NCBI GenBank assembly: GCA_025353525.1
Contig: JANXOO010000056.1
Location: forward strand, 1-5,463
DNA length: 5,463 nucleotides
Direction of reading: 5' to 3'
From: Schlesneria sp.
GTDB lineage: Bacteria > Planctomycetota > Planctomycetia > Planctomycetales > Planctomycetaceae
Translations under genes and position numbers: made by a program
The notes under the pieces: generated by a model
Database searches by the model: none
Told to the model about the DNA's origin: nothing
Seen by the model: only the letters and a program-made list of their open reading frames with translations
In this document: one piece after another, positions 1-5,463 of the stretch
Numbering within the stretch: the stretch's first letter is position 1
Layout: each line of letters begins with the position of its first letter

Positions 1-727
1 CCTGATCGCCCGCACCGCCGACGACCGGCACGCCTTTTTTCAGGCCGAGCAATTTGGCGGCCGTATCGGTCAATACGCCGGTGACATCTTCAGATTCAAA
101 GACTTTTGGCAGTGCCGAGATTTTGATGTCCAGCCGATCGATCAGGGGTTTGCACCACTGTCGAGCACGGACATCGAGCAACAGTGTTCCGGATGCGTCG
201 CTGACATCAGTCGCAAATTCTTCCGTCAACCGGAATCTGATGTAATCTTTTGGCAACAGGATATGAGCAATCCGGGAGTAGTTTTTGGGTTCGTGGTTTT
301 TCAGCCAGACGATTTTGGGAGCGGTGAATCCTGTCAGAGCCGGATTGGCCACCATTTCGATCAGCTTGGCGCGACCGCCAACTTTGGACTCAATATCCGA
401 GCATTCCTGGGCTGTACGCTGGTCGTTCCACAGGATCGCAGGTCGAATGACAGCATTCTGTTTATCGAGGAACACGCTGCCGTGCATTTGGCCGGTCAGG
501 CCAATCCCGGCGATATCGTCCGGTTTGATCTTGCCGGTTTTCATAACCTTTTTGATCGTCGTCTGAGTCGCTTCCCACCAGTCTTCGGGATTCTGTTCAG
601 ACCAGCCGGGCTTGGGGGAATCGAGCGTATACTCGGCATTCGCTGTGGCGAGAATTGTGCCATCCTCGTGCATGGCAATCGTTTTCGTACCACTCGTGCC
701 AATATCGATCCCAAGAAATACGGCCAT
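1..727 (-). CDS. xylB: Xylulokinase (FGGY carbohydrate kinase), N-terminal half, cut by window edge
   Basis: Predicted to phosphorylate D-xylulose with ATP to xylulose 5-phosphate in the cytoplasm, feeding the pentose phosphate pathway. The reading frame is open from the ATG at 727 to the left edge and gives 242 residues, about half of the usual 480-500. Visible features, in order: the N-terminal phosphate-binding segment DIGTSGTK (residues 8-15), the sugar-site motif LTGQMHG (77-83), LWNDQR (99-104), LLPKDYIRFRLT (about 159-170), the SDASGTLLLD segment after it, and GGAGDQ at the cut end. D241 in that last motif aligns with the catalytic base Asp of E. coli XylB. The QMHG and LWND motifs favour xylulokinase over glycerol kinase or gluconokinase, but the C-terminal FGGY half lies outside the window, so substrate remains a family inference. 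The ATG is chosen because it has AAGGAA 9 nt upstream and the protein begins directly with the first strand of the fold. It is transcribed divergently from the sensor kinase gene. Confidence 0.93.
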   Translation of the reverse strand, partial: MAVFLGIDIGTSGTKTIAMHEDGTILATANAEYTLDSPKPGWSEQNPEDWWEATQTTIKKVMKTGKIKPDDIAGIGLTGQMHGSVFLDKQNAVIRPAILWNDQRTAQECSDIESKVGGRAKLIEMVANPALTGFTAPKIVWLKNHEPKNYSRIAHILLPKDYIRFRLTEEFATDVSDASGTLLLDVRARQWCKPLIDRLDIKISALPKVFESEDVTGVLTDTAAKLLGLKKGVPVVGGAGDQ

Positions 728-736
728 CGTTTGCGG

Positions 737-742
737 TTCCTT
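737..742 (-). promoter_or_regulatory. Ribosome binding site of the xylulokinase gene
   Basis: AAGGAA on the minus strand lies 9 nt before the ATG at 727. It supports that start codon and is one of the two clear Shine-Dalgarno sequences in the window. Confidence 0.6.
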
Positions 743-846
743 GATCTGTATAAAGATTCGTTCGGCGAAATGATTTCGACGGACGCAGTTGAGACTCGAC
801 GACGACCTGTCGATCGATCCTCGCAGTTATAAGTCGTTTAAGCCAT

Positions 847-865
847 TGGCGTTGTGTGAACGCCA
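847..865. repeat. Perfect 7-bp inverted repeat, possible operator
   Basis: TGGCGTT and AACGCCA flank a 5-nt spacer (GTGTG). The element lies about 120 nt upstream of the xylulokinase start. There is no T-run on either side, which argues against an intrinsic terminator. A dimeric repressor or activator site for the sugar kinase gene is a possible reading, but a single copy proves nothing. Confidence 0.4.
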
Positions 866-1294
866 GCGTATTCAAACCCGAGATCGTCGATCCATCAATA
901 GCCTAGCATCGTATCACATTGCGTTGCTGCTCGCCACGCAGTGAGAAACTGACAGAATCGATTCAACGCAGGTCGCCACGATCGACAGAACCCACTCACT
1001 TAACCGTCACCAATTACCCAAACCGGGGCCTTGAGACGTCGTTGGGAGACAGGCACGTGGCTGTTGTTGACGGCAAGTTCATTTTTACAGGTCATTGCCG
1101 TTGTGATCGCTACAACTCGCAATTGTGCAACCTTCCGTAAAATTTCCGCGGTTCCGCCGAATTCGCCAAACTGTTTTTGACGCACTGGATTCAAAGCGTG
1201 AGCTAGAGATTTGAGTATGTGCGCATTGATTGCATTTGCGCCCCCGCCTTCGGGTCGCGGTCTTATGCTGGTCAATTGAAATACGATTGTTGTC

Positions 1295-1300
1295 GGAGAG
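1295..1300 (+). promoter_or_regulatory. Ribosome binding site deciding the sensor kinase start
   Basis: GGAGAG lies 5 nt before the ATG at 1306. The frame is open further upstream to an alternative start at 1219, but the 29 extra residues (cysteine- and arginine-rich, without a family match) precede the natural [14 protein letters not shown] start of this kinase type. The ribosome binding site therefore decides for 1306. Confidence 0.65.
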
Positions 1301-1305
1301 ACTCA

Positions 1306-3624
1306 ATGAAATGGTTTCGGGATATGTCGATCAGTTGGAAACTGACATCGATGGCAGTATTTACCTGCTTCATGGTGCTGCTGGGCACGACCGTTGCCTT
1401 TTCGATTTTTGACCATCGAATGACAAAAGCCGGAATGATCGAAAGTTACTCGATTTCAGCGGAAGTCTTTGGTCGAAATTGTCAGCCGGCGCTTCTGTCG
1501 TCGAACGCAGAAGACGCGACGACAGTGCTATCGTCGCTGAACCTCGATCCGCAAGTCTCGCTCGCCTGCCTTTATGACGCCGACGAAGTTCTGTTGGCAT
1601 CGTTTCGACGCGAAGGGAACACCGTTATTTCACTGGACCAGGTGCGTCCATTCGACAGAAGTTTCGCCAACGATGGTTATTTGCATTTGATTCGTCCGGT
1701 CAAGCGTGGCGCCAGAATTATCGGCCACATTTACTTGCGTGTTGGTCTGGATAATCTCTGGAACCGGTTGTCCGATCAATTGCGGCTGGCCATCGTGGTG
1801 TTGTGCATCAGTTCAATTCTGTCGATTGCTCTCGCCGCGCGTCTGCAGCGGGTCATTTCACAGCCGATTTTAAGGCTGGTGGAAGTGGCTCACAAAGTAA
1901 CTCAAAGCGGAGATTACTCGTTGCGCGCCGAACGAGATTCAAGCGACGAACTTGGCGAACTTGTCAGCGAATTCAATCAGATGCTGACCGTGATCGAAAG
2001 TCGTACCGTCGAACTGTCACATCATCGGGAAAACCTGACAGAACTCGTTCATGCGCGGACTTCAGCACTCGAAAAGAAATCCGAAGAAGCCATGGCAGCT
2101 TCGGTTGCCAAAAGCGATTTTCTCGCCAACATGAGCCACGAAATCCGAACTCCGCTAAATGCCATTATGGGTTACACGGATCTGCTCTGTCGTGACTGGA
2201 GCGATTCGCCTGAGGAGCGCAACGAGATGCTGAAAGCCGTTCATTCCAGTGGCCGGCATCTGATGACTGTCATCAATGATATTCTCGATCTCTCGAAAAT
2301 CGAATCGGGCCGCGTCGATCTCGAGCTTCAGCCCGAATCGCCACACAATATCCTTTCTGATGTCGTTTCGCTGATGCGAGTTCAATATCACGAAAAGAAT
2401 CTGACCCTGGACTACAACTGGGAAGGGTTGGTTCCGGTGACAATCCAGGCCGACGGTGTGCGATTGAGGCAAGTCCTGATCAACCTGCTGGGCAATGCAA
2501 AGAAATTTACGTTGGTCGGAGGCGTCAGAATGATCGCTCGGGTCGAAGGGGAAGCGACTTCGGCAAAGCTGATCGTCAATGTGATTGACTCGGGAGTTGG
2601 CATACCGTCAGACAAACACCATCAGATCTTTGAACCGTTTATGCAGGCCGATAATTCGGTGACACGAAAGTATGGCGGTACGGGACTTGGACTGTCGATC
2701 AGCCGCCGGCTGGCCCGGCTGATGGGCGGAGATATTTCTGTCGAAAGTTCTCCAGGGGCCGGTAGTGATTTCCGTTTGTCGGTTGCGACGGGCGATCTTT
2801 CTCGCGTCGTGTTCAACTCGATGCAAGCCATTTCAGATCTCATCCCGCACTCATCCCTGGGCCAATCGCCGTCTGTCGAAATCCCTATGCTGACCGGTTT
2901 GCGCGTATTGCTGGTCGACGATGGCGATTCGAATCGCAAGCTCATTTCCCTGATCCTGAAGAGGGTCGGGGCAGAACTGACAGAAGCGGTCAACGGCAAA
3001 GAAGCATGCAAGCTTGCGTTGGGCGGCAATACGTACGATGTCATTTTACTTGACATGCAAATGCCCGTGATGGATGGGTACACGGCAGCAAAAACGATGC
3101 GCGAAGCCGGTCTTGCGACAACAATCATTGCACTGACAGCCCACGCAATGAAAGAGGATCGCCACAAATGTATGGATGCCGGTTGTTCGGACTATCTCGC
3201 GAAGCCCGTGAGTGCCGATGAATTGCTGGACCGTATGAGAACGATTTACGAACTGTTGTACGCTGCTCCGTCAACGCGAGTTGAGAATTCACGAGTTCAG
3301 GAACCGATTCGATCGAAACTTCCAATCGAAGACCCGGAATTCGCTGCAATCGTCGTCGATTTCATTCCGGCCTTGCGTCGCGAAGTCGATCGATTGGCGA
3401 ACGGGGTTCGCAGCAGGGATCCGGTCGAAACTCTCGCTTCATCGCACTGGATCAGAGGTGCTGGCGGAACGGCCGGATTCGGCTGTTTTACGATTCCTGC
3501 CGGCCAGATTACGACAGCCGTTCGGTCGAATACCTGGACAGATGTTGATCGGTTGTCGATTGCCATTCAGGACTATGCTGATCGTCTCGAAATGCCCGAA
3601 ATTCCGGAACTCGTCGAAGTCTGA
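1306..3624 (+). CDS. Membrane hybrid sensor histidine kinase: CHASE8-like sensor, HAMP, HisKA, HATPase, receiver, HPt
   Basis: Senses an extracytoplasmic signal and starts a phosphorelay at the inner membrane. The 772 residues read as: short cytoplasmic start; membrane segment about 11-34; CHASE8-like sensor about 36-155, recognised from the typical ISWKLT start and [15 protein letters not shown] segment; membrane segment about 159-178; HAMP 178-235 with P187 and [14 protein letters not shown]; coiled coil about 229-268; HisKA with the H-box [10 protein letters not shown] and phospho-acceptor H278; HATPase with N-box N393/N397, DSGVGIP 428-434, FEPF 442-445 and GGTGLGL 457-463; receiver about 531-648 with D538/D539, phospho-acceptor D583, T611 and K633; HPt about 673-762 with H714 in [14 protein letters not shown]. 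All catalytic residues are present. One oddity is K399 in the N-box (GNAKKFT), where a hydrophobic residue is usual. The signal is unknown, and CHASE8 is assigned by memory of the family pattern. It is followed after 52 nt by its likely partner, a Rec-HD-GYP protein. Confidence 0.95.
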   Translation: MKWFRDMSISWKLTSMAVFTCFMVLLGTTVAFSIFDHRMTKAGMIESYSISAEVFGRNCQPALLSSNAEDATTVLSSLNLDPQVSLACLYDADEVLLASFRREGNTVISLDQVRPFDRSFANDGYLHLIRPVKRGARIIGHIYLRVGLDNLWNRLSDQLRLAIVVLCISSILSIALAARLQRVISQPILRLVEVAHKVTQSGDYSLRAERDSSDELGELVSEFNQMLTVIESRTVELSHHRENLTELVHARTSALEKKSEEAMAASVAKSDFLANMSHEIRTPLNAIMGYTDLLCRDWSDSPEERNEMLKAVHSSGRHLMTVINDILDLSKIESGRVDLELQPESPHNILSDVVSLMRVQYHEKNLTLDYNWEGLVPVTIQADGVRLRQVLINLLGNAKKFTLVGGVRMIARVEGEATSAKLIVNVIDSGVGIPSDKHHQIFEPFMQADNSVTRKYGGTGLGLSISRRLARLMGGDISVESSPGAGSDFRLSVATGDLSRVVFNSMQAISDLIPHSSLGQSPSVEIPMLTGLRVLLVDDGDSNRKLISLILKRVGAELTEAVNGKEACKLALGGNTYDVILLDMQMPVMDGYTAAKTMREAGLATTIIALTAHAMKEDRHKCMDAGCSDYLAKPVSADELLDRMRTIYELLYAAPSTRVENSRVQEPIRSKLPIEDPEFAAIVVDFIPALRREVDRLANGVRSRDPVETLASSHWIRGAGGTAGFGCFTIPAGQITTAVRSNTWTDVDRLSIAIQDYADRLEMPEIPELVEV

Positions 3625-3676
3625 AACCTCACCCGATATTTGCCTGTTTCGCCTCCACTGCAACGAAAGATTTCCG

Positions 3677-4909
3677 ATGTCAACCGCCACTTTGCAAGTT
3701 GAAGAGACTGCCTCACAACGGGCACCCTCATTCCAGTACGCTCAACATGAGCAGTGCATCGCAATCGATACCGCGTGGCAATTGCCACACGAGAAAATCG
3801 AGCAAAGCCGGATTCTGATCGTCGACGACGAAGAATTGAATATTCGGGTCGCTCACAAATATCTTCGCTCGTGGGGCTTCAATCAGGTCGTCACTTCGAC
3901 CGATCCTGAAGAAGTGATCGGTTTGATCAGACAGGAACGGCCCGACCTGGTATTGCTCGATGTCATGATGCCCGGCATCAGCGGACTCGATCTGTTGAAA
4001 ATGTTGCGTGCCGATCCGGCGACAAGATATCTTCCGGTGATCATTTTGACCGCGCATTTTGAAGAAGAGGTCAAGCGTGAAGCACTCAGGCTCGGTGCTA
4101 ACGACTTCCTCTCGAAGCCGATCGATTCATTCGAATTGCTTCCCCGTGTTCAGAATCTGCTCGAGCTTCGGGTTCACCAGAAATGGCTCGAACAAACCTC
4201 CGGGCGACTCGAAGCCGAAGTGCAGCGCCGGACGTCATCATTGCTGGCGGCAGAGCGACACATCATACAGTGCCTGGCCCGTGCTGCCGAATTCCGCGAC
4301 AACGATACAGGACGACACGTCATTCGCGTCGGGAAATACGCTGCGCTGATTTCCCGCGTTCTCGACCTGGGCGAGAACTACGCGAACACGATCGAACAGG
4401 CTGCCAAGCTGCACGACGTTGGGAAGATCGGTATCCCGGATCACATACTGCTCAAGGCTGGCAAGCTGGATCCCGATGAAATCGAGACGATGCGGAACCA
4501 CTGCGAATTGGGGGGCCACGTTCTGGTCAATTTGCCGAGCGAAGCGACCACGATTTATCGAAATCATGTCGATATGGGTGCGGCAATCCTTCGCGATCTG
4601 GATTCGCCGCTGCTGAAAATGGCGGCGTCGATTGTCGAAACGCACCACGAACGGTGGGACGGAACCGGCTATCCGCGGGGATTAAAAGGGGAACAGATCC
4701 CTCTCGAAGGCCGGATTACAGCCGTCGCCGATGTGTTTGATGCACTCAGTATGCGCCGGCCTTACAAACCCGCTTTTCCGATCGAAAAGTGTTTTTCGAT
4801 CCTCAGAGAGGGGCGTGGCACGCAATTCGATCCGATCGTCCTGGAAGCGTTTTTCTCGCGTGAAAATGAAGCCGTCGCGATCCAGCTTCAGCACACCGAC
4901 GTTGACTAG
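3677..4909 (+). CDS. Response regulator with HD-GYP output domain, predicted cyclic di-GMP phosphodiesterase
   Basis: Predicted cytoplasmic regulator that hydrolyses cyclic di-GMP when its receiver is phosphorylated. The 410 residues comprise a 43-residue leader of no known fold, a receiver about 45-162 (D50/D51, phospho-acceptor D95 in LLDVMMPG, T125, K147), a helical linker about 165-195, and an HD-GYP domain about 196-400. The HD-GYP signature is complete: RDNDTGRH with H214, HD pair H246-D247 followed by K250 (LHDVGKIGIPD), H275, the H323-H324 pair leading to WDGTGYP with the GYP at 331-333, and D352 in ADVFDAL. D210 stands where many three-metal members have Glu. There is no DNA-binding domain, so output is enzymatic or by protein contact. 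The ATG at 3677 is chosen although its ribosome binding site is poor (GAAAGA at 3665-3670, 6 nt before). The same frame is open back to 3281 but there only shadows the kinase gene. The 52-nt gap suggests an operon with the upstream kinase, whose HPt would be the phosphate donor. Confidence 0.94.
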   Translation: MSTATLQVEETASQRAPSFQYAQHEQCIAIDTAWQLPHEKIEQSRILIVDDEELNIRVAHKYLRSWGFNQVVTSTDPEEVIGLIRQERPDLVLLDVMMPGISGLDLLKMLRADPATRYLPVIILTAHFEEEVKREALRLGANDFLSKPIDSFELLPRVQNLLELRVHQKWLEQTSGRLEAEVQRRTSSLLAAERHIIQCLARAAEFRDNDTGRHVIRVGKYAALISRVLDLGENYANTIEQAAKLHDVGKIGIPDHILLKAGKLDPDEIETMRNHCELGGHVLVNLPSEATTIYRNHVDMGAAILRDLDSPLLKMAASIVETHHERWDGTGYPRGLKGEQIPLEGRITAVADVFDALSMRRPYKPAFPIEKCFSILREGRGTQFDPIVLEAFFSRENEAVAIQLQHTDVD

Positions 4910-4946
4910 TTCTTAACCAGGCGAACTACTTTTGGGGATTTTTTTT
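4907..4946 (+). terminator. Weak intrinsic terminator candidate after the HD-GYP gene
   Basis: TAGTTC (4907-4912, including the stop codon) can pair with GAACTA (4923-4928) across a 10-nt loop. A run of eight T follows at 4939-4946. The stem is AT-rich and the T-run starts 10 nt after it, so this is a poor match to a classical terminator. Position at the end of a convergent operon makes a terminator here plausible. Confidence 0.3.
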
Positions 4947-4996
4947 CTGAGAAAATCACGAGAACCTTCGGCGTTTTTCGGCGTTTCATGAGAAAA
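4943..4996. repeat. Two similar short inverted repeats, TTTC-(A)TGA-GAAAA, in the convergent gap
   Basis: TTTTC-TGA-GAAAA at 4943-4955 is a 5-bp inverted repeat with a 3-nt centre. A related element, TTTC-ATGA-GAAAA, lies at 4984-4996 with 4-bp arms. The shared TGAGAAAA begins at 4948 and again at 4989, a spacing of 41 bp. This could be a paired protein site or chance in an AT-rich stretch. Confidence 0.3.
4967..4986. repeat. Perfect tandem duplication of a 10-bp unit
   Basis: The unit TTCGGCGTTT occurs twice back to back (4967-4976 and 4977-4986) between the two inverted repeats just described. The GGCGT of the second copy can also pair with ACGCC near 5003-5007, giving a weak hairpin. It may be simple replication slippage. 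Confidence 0.5.
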
Positions 4997-5099
4997 CGGT
5001 TCACGCCAACGGAGTTCAAGTGAAAATGATGATCCGCCAAAACATGTCATCTCGCACGGCAAAGAATCAAAGCCGGTCGAGGATCCCGTCGCGCGCCAC

Positions 5100-5463
5100 T
5101 CAATCGAGATTCAGAGGCTTCAATAGAAAATACAGCGATTGCCAGGCGGTCATTTCTCCGAGATCAATTGACACGTTCCGGTCGGCAGGGATTCCTTCGC
5201 CGTTCAACTTTTCATGATCGATCAGAATGTCGCAATCGATCGCTGTTGACAGTTGTTGCAGTGCCTCGTTCAGAGCGACATCGTGAAATTCCAGCGTGAC
5301 GGGTTTTAAAAGCGACTGCAGCACGCGTTTTTCTTCTGCCCGATTCAATCGGCCGGCGGCCATTGAAATCGCTTCGGGAAAATCGTCTCGCGCTCCCGCA
5401 GCACAGACAGAATTTGTGAAAATGCCAAGCCAGGCCAGCATCAGGCAGGCAATGCAACGCAAG
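5100..5463 (-). CDS. Small exported protein with STN-like (secretin/TonB short N-terminal) domain, 5' end outside window, possibly truncated
   Basis: Function unknown. The frame runs from the right edge to a TGA at 5102-5100. The first visible codon for initiation is a TTG at 5462, so the true start is probably just outside the window; about 120 residues are visible. Counting from that TTG, residues 2-22 form a signal-peptide-like segment with a hydrophobic core and a likely signal peptidase I site near VCA-AG; no proper lipobox is seen. Residues about 54-120 resemble the STN-like repeats common in planctomycete proteins: VTLEFHDVALNEALQQL, then a strand DILIDHEKL, the GIPADRNVSIDLGEMT strand, and the helix WQSLYFLLKPLNLD. 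In that pattern the next segment is normally a final strand such as WxxRDGxLLI. Here the stop comes right after LNLD, yet the next codons in frame read VARDGIL, so a nonsense mutation is possible. It is convergent with the HD-GYP gene. The STN call is from pattern memory and is tentative. Confidence 0.65.
   Translation of the reverse strand, partial: LRCIACLMLAWLGIFTNSVCAAGARDDFPEAISMAAGRLNRAEEKRVLQSLLKPVTLEFHDVALNEALQQLSTAIDCDILIDHEKLNGEGIPADRNVSIDLGEMTAWQSLYFLLKPLNLD

Larger units (their letters stand above)
728..1305. other. Long divergent intergenic region, no convincing gene
   Basis: This 578-nt stretch separates the divergent xylulokinase and sensor kinase genes and must hold both promoters. 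Short open frames exist on both strands (for example 919-1140 plus and 1000-1275 minus), but they begin at TTG codons without a good ribosome binding site and their products look like no family I know. TTGACG occurs at 1067-1072 and at 1177-1182 on the plus strand, but neither has a good -10 box at 16-18 nt, so I do not call a promoter. Structural elements seen are the 7-bp inverted repeat at 847-865, a 5-bp inverted repeat GCGCA/TGCGC at 1221-1225 and 1237-1241, and a 4-bp one CCGC/GCGG at 1244-1247 and 1257-1260. The last two would fall in the leader of the sensor kinase mRNA if transcription starts upstream of them. I see no tRNA or known riboswitch. Confidence 0.6.

Noticed and set aside
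747..752. TATACA on the minus strand as a -10 box for xylulokinase
   Set aside because: It lies only a few bases before the ribosome binding site and has no -35 box at the right distance, so a transcript from it would barely include the ribosome binding site.
263..832. Plus-strand open frame of 189 codons opposite xylulokinase
   Set aside because: The opposite strand encodes a continuous protein with clear xylulokinase motifs; this frame is its antisense shadow.
919..1140. Small plus-strand gene in the divergent gap
   Set aside because: TTG start without a ribosome binding site, no recognisable motif, no supporting context.
1177..1209. Possible sigma-70 promoter for the sensor kinase (TTGACG ... 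TAGAGA)
   Set aside because: The spacing is 21 nt and the -10 box is poor, so it does not meet a usable standard.
1000..1275. Small minus-strand gene in the divergent gap
   Set aside because: TTG start, no ribosome binding site seen, no family resemblance.
1219..1305. N-terminal extension of the sensor kinase by 29 residues
   Set aside because: The ATG at 1306 has a good ribosome binding site and matches the usual start of this kinase type; the extension has no family resemblance.
3281..3676. N-terminal extension of the HD-GYP regulator by 132 residues
   Set aside because: It would overlap the end of the kinase gene, including its well-supported HPt domain, in another frame; the Arg/Ser-rich product is typical of a shadow.
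5020..5217. Plus-strand open frame of 65 codons starting at GTG with GGAG 5 nt upstream
   Set aside because: The ribosome binding site is tempting, but more than half of the frame lies antisense to the STN-like gene, the product is rich in Arg and Ser as shadow frames are, and it matches nothing I recognise.

Overview
The window looks like a stretch of chromosome from a moderately GC-rich environmental bacterium. The best guess is a planctomycete (Planctomycetota). This rests on style only: a CHASE8-type hybrid kinase ending in an HPt domain with a GAGGTAGFG core, a Rec-HD-GYP partner, a small exported STN-like protein and weak ribosome binding sites. No rRNA or other phylogenetic marker is present, so the assignment is an inference. 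I saw no tRNA or rRNA gene, insertion sequence, CRISPR array or phage gene.

Layout. Positions 1-727 (minus strand) hold the N-terminal half of a xylulokinase of the FGGY family, cut by the left window edge. Positions 728-1305 are a long divergent gap with no convincing gene; it contains a perfect 7-bp inverted repeat upstream of the kinase gene. Positions 1306-3624 (plus) encode a 772-residue membrane hybrid sensor histidine kinase with the order TM, CHASE8-like sensor, TM, HAMP, HisKA, HATPase, receiver, HPt. Positions 3677-4909 (plus) encode a 410-residue Rec-HD-GYP response regulator, predicted to hydrolyse cyclic di-GMP. Positions 4910-5099 are a convergent gap with a weak terminator-like structure and short repeats. 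Positions 5100-5463 (minus) hold a small exported protein with an STN-like domain that runs off the right edge and stops just short of the last expected strand of its domain.

How the genes work together. The two plus-strand genes are 52 nt apart and very likely co-transcribed. Together they supply a full His-Asp-His-Asp relay: H278 to D583 to H714 in the kinase, then D95 of the regulator, with a cyclic di-GMP phosphodiesterase as output. The signal would be something outside the cytoplasm, sensed by the short CHASE8-like domain. Nothing in the sequence links this relay to the flanking xylulokinase or STN-like gene beyond proximity.

I did not find a clearly new system. The points most worth checking are the in-frame TGA in the STN-like gene, which is followed by residues that continue the domain, the Asp at a usual Glu metal-ligand position of the HD-GYP domain, and the repeats in the two gaps.
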